Below are positions 17,890 through 26,473 of a DNA stretch of 64,000 nucleotides, piece by piece (within the stretch, counting starts at the first letter, position 1; each line of letters opens with the position of its first letter). The DNA is from Kitasatospora cinereorecta (GTDB taxonomy: Bacteria; Actinomycetota; Actinomycetes; Streptomycetales; Streptomycetaceae), in the NCBI RefSeq assembly GCF_024172095.1, contig NZ_JAMZDX010000004.1, positions 372,001-436,000 of the forward strand. Reading direction: 5' to 3'. The notes under the pieces are model-generated. The model was not told the origin of the DNA, made no database searches, and worked only from the letters and a program-made list of their open reading frames with translations. Made by a program: the position numbers and the translations under genes.

Positions 17890-17921
17890 CGGGGCGCCCG
17901 CAGGCCGGGGCGCCCGCAGGC
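17890..17921. repeat. Perfect 16-bp tandem duplication after the regulator gene
   Basis: CGGGGCGCCCGCAGGC is repeated exactly once, starting three bases after the stop codon. Each unit contains GC-rich self-complementarity that could serve as a terminator. Confidence 0.7.
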
Positions 17922-18005
17922 GACGGCCGCAAATCCGCTTGCCCGCGCTCCCCCGCAGCTGGTTCCGTACCGGCGAGTCGATCACCGCCGCAGCCTGGAG
18001 CCCCC

Positions 18006-18887
18006 TTGACCGTCCGCATCACCGCCCCGCTCACCGACACCGAGGCCACCTCCGGCCGCCGCCTGGTCTGGCTGGCCTCCGCCGCAGCGGGGCATCCGCT
18101 CGGGAGCGCCTCACTGCGCCTGTTCACCGCGCCCGGCCAGCAGCACCTCGCCGAGCTCGACCTCCAGGTCCACCCCGCCGAGCGCCGCCGAGGCACCGGC
18201 AGCCGCCTCCTCGCCGCCGCCACCGACGCCGCCCGCGCCGACGGCCGCCGCAGCCTCCTCGCCCAGGCCGACGAGGGCTCCCCCGCCGACGCCTTCCTCG
18301 CCGCCCGCGGCTTCCGCCCCGTCCTCACCCTCCGCCACGCCCGCCTCCCCCTCGCGGACACCGACCCCGCCGCCCTCGCCGCCCTCGTGGCACGCCCCCA
18401 CCCCGGCTACCGGCTGGTCTCCTGGGACGGCGCCGTCCCCGACGAGCTGCTGGCCACCTTCACCGCCTCCCGCCGGGCGATGGACGACATGCCGATGGAC
18501 GAGACCGACTACGGCACCGTCACCTGGGACGCCGCACGCGTCCTCGACGCCGCCGCCGCGGTCGCCCGCCGCGGCGAACTGCTCCACACGGTGGCCGCCG
18601 TCGACGAGTCCGACGGCTCCGTCGTCGGCTTCACCGAACTGGTCGTCCCCGGCGACGGCACCGGCGACGCCCAGCACTACGGCACCGGCGTCCTGCCCGA
18701 GCACCGCGGCCGCGGCCTCAGCACCTGGATGAAGGCCGAGTCCGTCCTCGCCGCCCGCCGCCGCCACCCCCGCCTGGCCGGCCTGCTCACCGACACCGCC
18801 GACTCCAACGCCCCCATGCGCGCCGTCAACCACGTCCTCGGCTACCGCCCCACCCACACCGCGCTCACCTACCAGCTCGACCTCTGA
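18006..18887 (+). CDS. Tandem GNAT-domain acetyltransferase
   Basis: A 293-residue protein with two GNAT domains. The first (about 20-115) has VHPAERRRGTGSRLL and the second (about 130-290) has VLPEHRGRGLSTWMKAE, each carrying the acetyl-CoA-binding RxxGxG/A loop. This layout resembles mycothiol synthase and many Streptomyces paralogues; the substrate is unknown. The start is TTG 18006, with GGAG ending 5 bases upstream; no other start in the region has such a site. It follows the regulator gene by 118 bp that contain the 16-bp duplication. Confidence 0.8.
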   Translation: MTVRITAPLTDTEATSGRRLVWLASAAAGHPLGSASLRLFTAPGQQHLAELDLQVHPAERRRGTGSRLLAAATDAARADGRRSLLAQADEGSPADAFLAARGFRPVLTLRHARLPLADTDPAALAALVARPHPGYRLVSWDGAVPDELLATFTASRRAMDDMPMDETDYGTVTWDAARVLDAAAAVARRGELLHTVAAVDESDGSVVGFTELVVPGDGTGDAQHYGTGVLPEHRGRGLSTWMKAESVLAARRRHPRLAGLLTDTADSNAPMRAVNHVLGYRPTHTALTYQLDL

Positions 18888-18902
18888 CCTCGCGGACCTC
18901 GG

Positions 18903-18908
18903 TAGGGT
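18903..18908 (+). promoter_or_regulatory. -10 element TAGGGT of a leaderless gene
   Basis: TAGGGT ends 7 bases before ATG 18916, and no ribosome-binding site is present. Confidence 0.5.
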
Positions 18909-18915
18909 CGCCCGT

Positions 18916-19350
18916 ATGGGAGCGAGCAGTTGGTCGTACGTCACGCCCTTGCAGCACAGCGAGCAGGCGGCACTCGACAGCCTCCGCGCGGCCGTCTTCG
19001 CGCGCGACGCCGAGTACTACCGCGAGGAGGGCATCGAGACGTTGGCCGCGCTCACGGAGAGCGGACGGCTCGACGAGGAGCCGGCGCACTCGGTGCTCGA
19101 CGTCGACCGCGTGGTCCGCTGCGAGCCCGACACCGAGGAGCCCGGCGAGGTCCGAGTGGTCGAGGGCCCGGAGGTCGTCGAGCTGTTCGGGACGGCGAGC
19201 CCCACCAGGGAGACCGTCGAGCAGGCCGTCGAACGCGCCGGTGACGGCTGGTTCCCGCCGTTCGGTCGAGGTTCCGGCTGCTGCACCGTCGTCCACGACG
19301 CGGCAGGCCGTCCGACGGAGCTGTTCTTCTGGGGCACCACCGGTGACTGA
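18916..19350 (+). CDS. Hypothetical protein, 144 residues
   Basis: I do not recognise this protein. It is acidic and soluble, rich in Glu and Asp, with no signal peptide or membrane segment. The N-terminal half looks helical (HSEQAALDSLRAAVFARDAEYYREEGIETLAALTE) and the C-terminal half more beta-like, ending in TELFFWGTTGD with a CC pair. Codon use fits the genome. It appears to be leaderless, with TAGGGT just upstream, and stands alone. Confidence 0.65.
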   Translation: MGASSWSYVTPLQHSEQAALDSLRAAVFARDAEYYREEGIETLAALTESGRLDEEPAHSVLDVDRVVRCEPDTEEPGEVRVVEGPEVVELFGTASPTRETVEQAVERAGDGWFPPFGRGSGCCTVVHDAAGRPTELFFWGTTGD

Positions 19351-19651
19351 TCCGGTGGCCCACGCGCAGAGTTGACGCTCCGACGGGTCGCAGACCGCTC
19401 CGTCCCCGACCGGGCGTGCGGCGAGTGTCGAATCCATCATGCCCGGTCGGGGCCGTCCTGCGGTAGGACCGAGAGCACCCTTTGTCGATCTTGTCGGGCG
19501 CCGTGCCGCCGGGCAGACTCGTGCGCATTCCACTCCTCCCCCGTACCGGGATCCCGTCGCGCCGTCGACCGGGGTTCCGGTGCGTGCGTCGTCCTGCCCC
19601 GCCGGCCCGGCGGGGCGCGACCGGGAGGGGTGGTCGAACGAAGGGGGACCC
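19351..19651. other. 301-bp intergenic region
   Basis: No credible gene is seen. Several long frames cross this region but none has codon bias or similarity. It should carry the promoter for the gene at 19652; I could not pick a convincing -35/-10 pair. Confidence 0.5.
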
Positions 19652-20029
19652 ATGGAGAACGACATCGTGACCAGCGCCCGGGTGCTGCTGCTCAGCTCCG
19701 GCAAGCTCACCGCGTCCGAACTGGTGTGGGCCTTCCGCCTGCTCGCCCCGATCAGCCCGGACGTCTACCGGCCCAAGCTCACCCGGGCGCTCCTCAAGCT
19801 CGCCCGGCAGACCGCCCACCTGCCCGAGGCCCGACTCGCCCTGCTCGCCGAAGCCGTCGCCTCCGCCGAGGCCATGGACCCGGCCGACCCGATCCGCCGC
19901 ACCCCGCTGCTCGCCGCCCTCGACGCCTACCAGCACCACCTCGACACCCTCGGCCGCCCCGCCGAGGCCCACGCCGCCCGCACCCGCATGACTGCCATCG
20001 ACCCCACCGTCGTTCCCACCACTGGCTGA
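19652..20029 (+). CDS. Small helical protein, possibly TPR-like
   Basis: A 125-residue soluble protein without a recognised family. AAGGGGGA lies 3-10 bases before the ATG, which decides this start over the long upstream extension in the same frame. The chain is almost wholly predicted helical (LLLSSGKLTASELVWAFRLL, ALLKLARQT, EARLALLAEAVASAEAM, LLAALDAYQHHLDTLGRPAEAHAARTRM); the last 40 residues resemble a tetratricopeptide hairpin. A role in protein contact is possible but is inference. Confidence 0.65.
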   Translation: MENDIVTSARVLLLSSGKLTASELVWAFRLLAPISPDVYRPKLTRALLKLARQTAHLPEARLALLAEAVASAEAMDPADPIRRTPLLAALDAYQHHLDTLGRPAEAHAARTRMTAIDPTVVPTTG

Positions 20030-20080
20030 CCTTCGCCGGCCGGTGCGGGCCCCGCGCCCGCACCGGCCCGGCCGCTCCAC

Positions 20081-20086
20081 GACAAT
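20081..20086 (+). promoter_or_regulatory. -10 element GACAAT of a leaderless gene
   Basis: GACAAT ends 6 bases before GTG 20093. An ATG at 20085 is in another frame and is part of this region, not a start. Confidence 0.45.
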
Positions 20087-20092
20087 GAGCAC

Positions 20093-20515
20093 GTGCTGCT
20101 GACCTGGATCGCCGAGATCGCCGACGAACCCCTCGCCCTCAATCCCGCCGACCGCCGCGAGGAGTGGGGCACCAACACCTGGCTGATCCTGGCCGACCAT
20201 GAGGACCGGGCCGCCGTCACCGCCCCCGCCGTGGTCGCCGCCTTCGAGCGCACGGCCGACACTCTCCGCACCCGCATCCGCGCCACGCACCACACGGGCC
20301 CGGCCACCTTCTACGTCTGGCACGATGTCCAGGCCGACCAACTCCGCTGCTGCACCGGCTCCGTCCCCGCCGACGACCTGCCCTTCGGCAGCGCCTACAC
20401 CCCCACCGACGACCTCCACCCGATCGTCGAACGCTTCCTCACCGGCACCCGGCCCAACCTCACCCCGTTCCCCGTCTGGACCCGCGCCGTCGGAACGGAC
20501 CCGACCGGCCGTTGA
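20093..20515 (+). CDS. Hypothetical protein, 140 residues
   Basis: Not recognised. A soluble protein with [14 protein letters not shown] and [28 protein letters not shown] segments that suggest an alternating beta/alpha fold like a small immunity-type or DUF protein. No signal peptide or membrane segment is seen. Codon use is normal for the window. The GTG start is supported by the leaderless -10 just upstream. It is convergent with the acyltransferase gene and ends 27 bases from it. Confidence 0.6.
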   Translation: MLLTWIAEIADEPLALNPADRREEWGTNTWLILADHEDRAAVTAPAVVAAFERTADTLRTRIRATHHTGPATFYVWHDVQADQLRCCTGSVPADDLPFGSAYTPTDDLHPIVERFLTGTRPNLTPFPVWTRAVGTDPTGR

Positions 20516-20542
20516 CCCGCGCGCTGCACAAACGCGCGCAGG

Positions 20543-21910
20543 TCAGCCGCCTGCCTGCGCTTCCTCGGCGGCTCGGGCCGGCCGGTGTTGCGGGGGCGGC
20601 AGCAGGATCAGTCCCACGCCCGCGGCGAAGGCCACGACCGCCGCCGGGGACGGGGTGCCGTCGGGTGCGAAGCCCCGGGTGGCCCAGGTGGCGAGGGGGA
20701 CGACGGTGCACACGACTCCGGCGAGCAGCGCGTACGGGCGGCGAACGGGTGCCTGCGGCCGGGCTGCCGCGGCGAGGGCGGTCAGCGCCCGGCCCAGGGG
20801 TCGGAGAGCGGCGAGCAGGCCGAGCAGGCCGACCACCAGCACGGCGAGCCACACCGGCCGCCAGGCCCACCACGCACCGGACCCGACGGCCGGTTCGGGC
20901 GCGAGGTCGGTGAGGTAGAAGGCCGCCGCCACCACCAGAACCGGCACCATGTGCCACAGGTACAGGGTCATGCTGGCCCGGCCGAGCGGCCGGACCGTCC
21001 GCCACAGCCGTTCCGAGCGCAGCAGTCGTTCGACCGGCCGCGCGGCGACCAGGCACAGGCCGCACTGCGCGAGCACCCAGGCGAGCATGGCGACCGAGGG
21101 CGGGTCGGTGTTGCTGACCTCCTCGCCGGTGACCAGGATCAGGCTGACCGGGAACGGCCCGTACCCGACCAGCAGCGCGAACCCCGCCGCGCCCCCGCCT
21201 GCGAGCGCCCACCCGAGCCACGGCCGCCCGGTGAACTCCCCTCCCTGCCAGGCGAATCCGAGCTCGTACGCGACCGCCCACACCAGCAGGTAGTTCAGCG
21301 TGCCGACCCAGCCGTGCCAACTACCGCGCCCGGCCAGGTCGATGACATCGGCAACCACCGCCGCTCCACCCAGCGCGGCGACGGACCCCAGCCCCCACCG
21401 CCGGTACGCCGCGTACAGCCACGGCGTCGCCGCACTGATCACCAGGTACACCGGCAGGAACCAGAACTGCATCGCCAGCGCCCACCCCACCATCCCGAGC
21501 AGCCCCGGATCCGCCCCCGCGGCGCGGGCCACGCCGAGCCCGGCGAGCGCGAGACCGGTGTACGTGGCGGCGGGAAGCAGCAGCCGGACGGCCCGAGCCC
21601 GCACCCAACCGGCCGCCGCACCGCCACCTGGATCGCATGCGCCGCCCGCGCCGCCCGCGAGGTGGCGGGACCAGGACGCGCCGGCCGCGTAGCCGCCGGC
21701 GAGGAAGAACATCGGCATGATCTGGAAGCCGAGGGTCAGCCACTGCGTCCACCGCACGGTGGCGAGGAGTTCGGGCGCGGTGATGGTGCCGTCGGGGTGG
21801 CGGACGAGAGCGGTGATCAGCCAGTGGCCGAGGACCACCAGCAGGATGGCGACCCCGCGGAGCAGGTCGACGTAGCGGGCGCGGTTCGCGTCGGGGCCTG
21901 GTGCGGGCAT
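20543..21910 (-). CDS. Acyltransferase-3 family integral membrane protein
   Basis: A 455-residue membrane O-acyltransferase with about ten transmembrane segments. The N-terminal RYVDLLRGVAILLVVLGHWL motif carries the family's Arg and catalytic His, and GFQIMPMFFLAGGYAAG and LYLWHMVPVLVV are also typical. Such enzymes acylate sugars, peptidoglycan, glycolipids or natural products at the membrane; no partner gene suggests which. The ATG at 21910 places the first conserved helix 10 residues in; longer frames enter the divergent promoter region. Confidence 0.85.
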   Translation of the reverse strand: MPAPGPDANRARYVDLLRGVAILLVVLGHWLITALVRHPDGTITAPELLATVRWTQWLTLGFQIMPMFFLAGGYAAGASWSRHLAGGAGGACDPGGGAAAGWVRARAVRLLLPAATYTGLALAGLGVARAAGADPGLLGMVGWALAMQFWFLPVYLVISAATPWLYAAYRRWGLGSVAALGGAAVVADVIDLAGRGSWHGWVGTLNYLLVWAVAYELGFAWQGGEFTGRPWLGWALAGGGAAGFALLVGYGPFPVSLILVTGEEVSNTDPPSVAMLAWVLAQCGLCLVAARPVERLLRSERLWRTVRPLGRASMTLYLWHMVPVLVVAAAFYLTDLAPEPAVGSGAWWAWRPVWLAVLVVGLLGLLAALRPLGRALTALAAAARPQAPVRRPYALLAGVVCTVVPLATWATRGFAPDGTPSPAAVVAFAAGVGLILLPPPQHRPARAAEEAQAGG

Positions 21911-22001
21911 GGCCCCACTCTGGTCGTACGGGCACGGCCCCGTCCAGCGCGCCCCCGTTGCGGTTCGATCAAAATCGTTGGGCGCCCGTCGGCCCGGTCG
22001 C

Positions 22002-22007
22002 GATACT
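22002..22007 (+). promoter_or_regulatory. -10 element GATACT of a leaderless small-gene pair
   Basis: GATACT ends 6 bases before ATG 22014, with no ribosome-binding site. Confidence 0.45.
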
Positions 22008-22013
22008 CCGCGC

Positions 22014-22163
22014 ATGCACTTCCGCAGCGCAACCCACCACTTCGCGGGCCTGCCGTGCCGGGCCTCCGTCAAGAAGCGGGCGGGCTGGGCTAGTCGGGCG
22101 CACCGCTGCCCGTGCCGTGGCAGCCCGACCGGCGCGGGTCAGAACCGTGGCGGCGGCCGGTGA
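22014..22163 (+). CDS. Small basic Cys-containing protein, 49 residues
   Basis: A short frame that is supported by its leaderless -10 and by a GTGA overlap with the next gene (22160-22163). It is strongly basic, with a CPC pair inside HRCPCRGSP and another Cys near the middle. The function is unknown. A zinc-ribbon fragment or nucleic-acid-binding peptide is possible. The main doubt is its size. Confidence 0.45.
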   Translation: MHFRSATHHFAGLPCRASVKKRAGWASRAHRCPCRGSPTGAGQNRGGGR

Positions 22164-22351
22164 GCGGGCGGCGCCGCTACGTGGCCCGCGGGGTGCCGGG
22201 CGGCTACCGCATCCGGGACAACAAGGTCGGGCGCTGGTGGGGCGACCACTACGAGCTCTGCCCGGACGACCTGGTGCGTGAACTCAACGGCGCCGCCGAC
22301 CCGGTGAGGCTCACGGCGCTGCTCAAGCGCTATCGCGCGCTGCGGCGGTGA
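22160..22351 (+). CDS. Small hypothetical protein, 63 residues
   Basis: The GTG at 22160 overlaps the stop of the previous small gene (GTGA), so the two are probably translationally coupled. The protein reads ARGVPGGYRIRDNKVGRWWGDHYELCPDDLVRELNGAADP, a pattern I associate with short conserved Streptomyces proteins of unknown role: a beta-strand pair with a WW, then a helical tail. The longer frame from 22112 starts inside the previous gene in another phase and is not preferred. Its stop is also close to the next start. Confidence 0.6.
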   Translation: MSGRRRYVARGVPGGYRIRDNKVGRWWGDHYELCPDDLVRELNGAADPVRLTALLKRYRALRR

Positions 22352-22382
22352 CCCACCTGGCAGGGTCGCCCGGCGCGCCTGG

Positions 22383-22388
22383 GACGAT
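22383..22388 (+). promoter_or_regulatory. -10 element GACGAT of a leaderless gene
   Basis: GACGAT ends 7 bases before ATG 22396, which supports that start over GTG 22348. Confidence 0.45.
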
Positions 22389-22395
22389 CACGCCC

Positions 22396-23115
22396 ATGAC
22401 TCCTCCCTCCGCCGCCGAGCGCGACGCGCTGATCGACGAACTCGCCCGTTCCGGCCGCCGGATCGGGGCCGCCGCGGACGCGCTCACCGCCGACGGTCTC
22501 CGCGAGCCGTCCGCCCTCCCCGGCTGGACCCGCGCGGACGTGCTGACCCATCTGGCCCGCGCCGCCGACGCCTACCGCCGCCTGATCACCCTGGCCCGTA
22601 CCGGCGCCGAGCCGCAGCACCCCCAAATCGGCGCCGAGGACGCCGATGACGCCGATCCGGTCGCCGACTTCCGCGGGAGTCTCGCCGCCTTCCTGGTGGA
22701 CGCCCGCCGCATGCCCGCCCCGGCCTGGGACGCCACGGTGACCGCACTGGCGGGCTGGCCGCACCCCGCCTGGTTCACCCTGTACCGCTGCCGGCGCGAA
22801 CTGGAGACCCACCACACCGACCTGGCGACCGGACACACCACCGCCGACTGGCCGGCCGACTACGTGGCGTGGGCGCTGGACGACACCCTCGCCGCCTTGG
22901 CCGCCCGCGACTTCCCGCTCCACGCCGTCCACGCCGTCGACCTGGACCGTCGCTGGACGCTCGCCGCGACCGGCCCGGCCGTCGCCGCGCCCGCGCACCT
23001 CCTCCTCGGCTGGCTCAGCGGCCGGTCCCCCGCCGCCGTGCTCACCACCGACCGCCCGGGCGAGCTCCCCGCGCCGCCCACCTGGCCGCTCCCGCCGGTG
23101 CGGTCCTGGACCTGA
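22396..23115 (+). CDS. Maleylpyruvate isomerase-like mycothiol-dependent (DinB/MDMPI fold) protein
   Basis: A 239-residue protein with the MDMPI N-terminal four-helix domain: LPGWTRADVLTHLARAADAYRRL contains the first metal His, and RRELETHHTDL carries the later metal ligands (Glu/His). The C-terminal domain (about 165-239) ends in the family's LLGWLSGRSP segment. Family members use mycothiol, the actinobacterial thiol, for isomerisation or detoxification. The substrate is unknown. A longer frame from GTG 22348 overlaps the previous stop, but the extra residues look non-coding and a leaderless promoter precedes ATG 22396. Confidence 0.8.
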   Translation: MTPPSAAERDALIDELARSGRRIGAAADALTADGLREPSALPGWTRADVLTHLARAADAYRRLITLARTGAEPQHPQIGAEDADDADPVADFRGSLAAFLVDARRMPAPAWDATVTALAGWPHPAWFTLYRCRRELETHHTDLATGHTTADWPADYVAWALDDTLAALAARDFPLHAVHAVDLDRRWTLAATGPAVAAPAHLLLGWLSGRSPAAVLTTDRPGELPAPPTWPLPPVRSWT

Positions 23116-23143
23116 TGCGCTGACGCCCTGACGCCTCGACGGC

Positions 23144-23710
23144 TCAGGTCTGCTCTCCCACCGTCAGGCCGTACGCGGCGAGCCGCTCCCGGACGGGCTC
23201 CGGCCCGTCCCAGGCGAGCGCTCCGCCGCGGAAGACCGGGTCGTCCGTCACCTCGGCCAGCACCTCGGCCGCCACCTCCGCCGGCACCCGGAACGCCTCC
23301 GCCTGCTCCTCGTCGTCGAACTCGGCCTCGGCCAGCACCAGTCCGGCCAGCGGCGGGCCGAAGACGTCGACGCCGAACGGCGGTACGGCGAGCCGGGTCT
23401 TGCGCAGCTCGGCCGCCGGGAGCGCGGCCAGCACCCGGTACTCCTCGGGTGAGAGGTACAGGTTGGTGATCAGTCCCTGCACGTGCCCGTCCTGCCCGGA
23501 CGGCAGCTTCTGGGTGAGCTTGTACACCACCTCCCCACCCTCTCCGATCTCCTCGACCCGGCGCAGCCGCAGCCGCGTCCCCGCCAGATACCGGTCGGTG
23601 ATCCGCCGCTCGGCCACCACCCGCGCCGGGTCGGGCGGCGCGGCCAGCAGGAAGCGCCGCTCGCGCTCGATCCGGGCGTACTTCCCCTCTTTCGGCAGCT
23701 CGTGGCTCAC
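23144..23710 (-). CDS. CYTH-like domain protein
   Basis: A 188-residue soluble protein. The N-terminal IERERRFLL, then RLRLRRVEE, YKLTQKL, LVLAEAEFDDEEQAEAF and alternating charged strands match the CYTH triphosphate-tunnel fold, which binds triphosphates or long polyanions with metal. Known members include thiamine triphosphatase and class IV adenylate cyclase; the true substrate here is unknown. The GTG start at 23710 overlaps the upstream acetyltransferase stop (GTGA), so both are one unit. Confidence 0.75.
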   Translation of the reverse strand: MSHELPKEGKYARIERERRFLLAAPPDPARVVAERRITDRYLAGTRLRLRRVEEIGEGGEVVYKLTQKLPSGQDGHVQGLITNLYLSPEEYRVLAALPAAELRKTRLAVPPFGVDVFGPPLAGLVLAEAEFDDEEQAEAFRVPAEVAAEVLAEVTDDPVFRGGALAWDGPEPVRERLAAYGLTVGEQT

Positions 23711-24144
23711 GGCGCCGCCGGCCCGGGGATGATCATCAGATTCTGCGGCTCGGCGAAGGGGACGAACCCGGCCCGCGCGTACACCTCGTGGGCGTCCAGG
23801 GTGGAGAGCATCAGCCGCTTGAGCCGGTACGGCGCGAGGTGGTCGCGGACCGCCTCGGCGAGGCGGGTGCCGAGCCCCTGCCCGCGGTGCTCGCGGTCGA
23901 CGTACACGTCGCACAGCCACCCGAAGGTGGCCAGGTCGGTGACCACCCGCGCGTACGCCACCTGGCGGCCCTCGCCGTCGTACGCGCCGAAGTTGATCGA
24001 GGCGCCGGCGGCCTTCTCGACGGTCTCGCGGCTGCGGCCGAGGGCCCAGAAGGCGTCGGTGGAGAGCCAGTGGTGGACGAGGTCGAGGTCGAGCAGGTCG
24101 GGATCGGTGGAGATGCGGTACGCGCCGGCGGTCGGTGTGATCAT
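23707..24144 (-). CDS. GNAT-family N-acetyltransferase
   Basis: A 145-residue single-domain GNAT. VDREHRGQGLGTRLAEAV holds the acetyl-CoA loop and YARAGFVPF the end of the fold. Many relatives are annotated only as acetyltransferase. It is the first gene of a two-gene unit with the CYTH protein and appears leaderless: TACGAT ends 7 bases before the ATG at 24144. Confidence 0.85.
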   Translation of the reverse strand: MITPTAGAYRISTDPDLLDLDLVHHWLSTDAFWALGRSRETVEKAAGASINFGAYDGEGRQVAYARVVTDLATFGWLCDVYVDREHRGQGLGTRLAEAVRDHLAPYRLKRLMLSTLDAHEVYARAGFVPFAEPQNLMIIPGPAAP

Positions 24145-24151
24145 GCGTCGG

Positions 24152-24157
24152 ATCGTA
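24152..24157 (-). promoter_or_regulatory. -10 element TACGAT of a leaderless GNAT gene
   Basis: On the minus strand TACGAT is followed by 7 bases and ATG 24144. Confidence 0.5.
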
Positions 24158-24247
24158 CGAGCGGGCGGGCCCGCACGCACGTGTCATTTCCCGCGCCCGC
24201 GGCCGGCCGGGTCGGAGACGACCCGGCCGGCCCGGCGCCTGCGGACC

Positions 24248-26305
24248 TCACTGGGCGGGGGCGGAACCAGGTCCGGCCGGGCTGCCGTACGAGGACGCGC
24301 CGGCCGCCGACGACGGGCCCGCCACCCCGGCCGAGTACGACGACGCCGACGAGGCGCCGGACTGCCCACCGGACTTCGGCGACTGCGACCCGGGTAGCTT
24401 CGACGAGGGCCCGCCGGGCGATCCCGAACCGGAGCCCGAGGACGAACCCGAGGAGGGACCGTGCGAGGACGAGCCGCCGGAGGCAGGCGCGGACGGCGAG
24501 GCACTGGTGTCGTTCTGCCCGGTCCCGCCGACCGGACGGGTGAACGGCTTGCCGGTCTTCGGGTCGATCAGCACCATCGAGTCGACCTTCTTCGGCGCCG
24601 GAGTCACCGTCACCACGTGGTCCGGCGAGAACGAGGACCACGCCGAGCCCGAGTACGAGGTGCTCGCACCGGTGTCCGCCGGCGGCTTCAGCGGGTTCCC
24701 GCAGGCGCAGCGCACCCGCGGCACCCCGTACGAGTCGACCAGCACGGCGGTGCCGGACTGCAGCACCGCCTGGTACGGCGTCGCCTGGCCGTTGCTGTAC
24801 CCGTGGTTGGTCACCCGGGTGTCGGCCCGCAGCACCACCGGGGTCAGGCCCTTCAGGTACGCGTCGATGGTGTTCGGCTGGATGCCCTCGACGCCCGCCC
24901 AGGCCTGCGCCTTGTCCGGGTTGGCGGCGAGGTACCCGGAGAGCTTCGGCACGTCGCAGCTCGCCACCTTCTGGCTGCCGCCGTACAACCCGGCGTCACC
25001 ACCGCTGAGAGTGCCGCTCGGTGAGGCGTACGGGGTCGCCCCCGCCGGCGAGGCGTACGCGGAGGAGGCGGGCTGCTCGGCGGCGACCGAACCGGTGAAC
25101 GGGTCCTGACCCGTCGCCGCGACCGGCTGGAGCGCCACCTGCTGCTGACCCGACGCCTGGTTGCTCGAGTTGGTGGACGACTGGCTGGTCAGCACCACGC
25201 CCAGGACCACCCCCGCCACGATCACGCCCGCCGCCACCGCCAGGATCCGCGGATTGCGCCACCAGGGCGGACGCCCGCCGCCACCCGCACCGGGCACCTC
25301 CCGCACCGGCGGCTCCGACGCCCCGCCACCGCCCGCCGCCCCGAGCGGTGTGGCACCGCCCGGCACCGCCCCGGTCCCCGCGGTCAGACCGGCGTCCGCC
25401 CCGCCGCCGGACGGCTGCGCCGCCCCCGGCCCGGACAGCGGCCCCGACGGCGGCCCGGCCGGAGGTCCGGACGGCGGCTGCGACGCCCCCGACGCCCCGG
25501 ATGCCGCCGCTGCCCCGGCCGCCAGGCCGGCCACCGCCCCCGGCGTGCGCGGCCCGGTCCCGCCCCCGGACGGCGGCGGCTCCGACGGCCGCCCCGACGG
25601 CGGAGGTTCGGACGGCCGGGACGGCGGCGGCTGCGACGGCGGCGCGCCGGGGGCAGCCCCGGCCAGTTCGGTTGGCGGCCCCTCGTCCGAAGCGGCCCGC
25701 GCCGCGGCCCCGAGACCCGACGGCGGCGCCTCGGCAGCCACCTCGGTCGGCGCAGGCGGCGTACCGGCGAGTTCGGTCGGGGCAGGCGGGGCGGGCGGCG
25801 AATCGGCCACCTGGGTCGGCGGCGCCGGAGGCGTCGCCTTCTCGTCCACCGCCGGTACGACCCGCGTGGGCTCCGGCGGTTCCGCGCCCGAGGCCGCCGG
25901 GGCCACCGGAGTCTCCTCGCCCGCCACCGGAACGACCTGCGTCGGCGCGGGCGGCGCGACGCCCTTGCCGGCCTCGCCCACCCCCTCCGGCTCAGCTGCC
26001 ACCGGCTCACCTGCCACCGGCGCGGCCCCACTCGGCGACGCCGGGGTCACCGCAGCCTTCTCGTCCCCGCCCTCCGCCGGAGGCGCCGGGTGGGCGACCT
26101 CCGTCGGCCGCGCCGGGGTCACCTCGGTCGGGGTCTCGTCGGGATCCGTCCCGTCCGCCGGGTCCGCCGAATCCGACGGCTCAGACGGCTCAGACGGATC
26201 CGGCGGCTCCGGCGGGCCGGGTGGCTCCGCGGGTGGCTGGGAGGCGGCGGGGACGGTCGGCTGCCGGTCCGGCGGTTCTGGCTGGGACGGCGGTTGGGAA
26301 CTCAC
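24248..26305 (-). CDS. DUF6777-type single-pass membrane protein with long Pro/Glu/Ala-rich N-terminus
   Basis: A 685-residue protein. The first 350 or so residues are low-complexity Pro/Ala/Glu/Gly/Thr with repeated PTEV / PTQV units and are probably disordered and cytoplasmic. A transmembrane segment follows (RILAVAAGVIVAGVVLGVVL), then an extracellular domain with VASCDVPKLSGYLAANPDKAQAWAGVEGI and VRCACGNPLKPP, which I recognise as DUF6777, and finally a Ser/Gly/Pro tail. The GTG at 26305 is chosen for GGGAGGAG 5 bases upstream. Thr in the PT[EQ]V units could be kinase targets, but that is speculation. Function unknown. Confidence 0.75.
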   Translation of the reverse strand: MSSQPPSQPEPPDRQPTVPAASQPPAEPPGPPEPPDPSEPSEPSDSADPADGTDPDETPTEVTPARPTEVAHPAPPAEGGDEKAAVTPASPSGAAPVAGEPVAAEPEGVGEAGKGVAPPAPTQVVPVAGEETPVAPAASGAEPPEPTRVVPAVDEKATPPAPPTQVADSPPAPPAPTELAGTPPAPTEVAAEAPPSGLGAAARAASDEGPPTELAGAAPGAPPSQPPPSRPSEPPPSGRPSEPPPSGGGTGPRTPGAVAGLAAGAAAASGASGASQPPSGPPAGPPSGPLSGPGAAQPSGGGADAGLTAGTGAVPGGATPLGAAGGGGASEPPVREVPGAGGGGRPPWWRNPRILAVAAGVIVAGVVLGVVLTSQSSTNSSNQASGQQQVALQPVAATGQDPFTGSVAAEQPASSAYASPAGATPYASPSGTLSGGDAGLYGGSQKVASCDVPKLSGYLAANPDKAQAWAGVEGIQPNTIDAYLKGLTPVVLRADTRVTNHGYSNGQATPYQAVLQSGTAVLVDSYGVPRVRCACGNPLKPPADTGASTSYSGSAWSSFSPDHVVTVTPAPKKVDSMVLIDPKTGKPFTRPVGGTGQNDTSASPSAPASGGSSSHGPSSGSSSGSGSGSPGGPSSKLPGSQSPKSGGQSGASSASSYSAGVAGPSSAAGASSYGSPAGPGSAPAQ

Positions 26306-26473
26306 CGGATCTCCTCCCGGTCGGGACTCCCCCGCACTCCCCCGCGAGCGTGCGGGGACGCCTGCTCGTCTCATTCTCTGCGCGCGTCCGGGACCGCCCG
26401 CAACTCGCCGTCCGCCCGGCCGTGGACCAAGCTGGAAAGGTCCGGCCCACCCCCAACTCCCCGGGAGCCCGGC

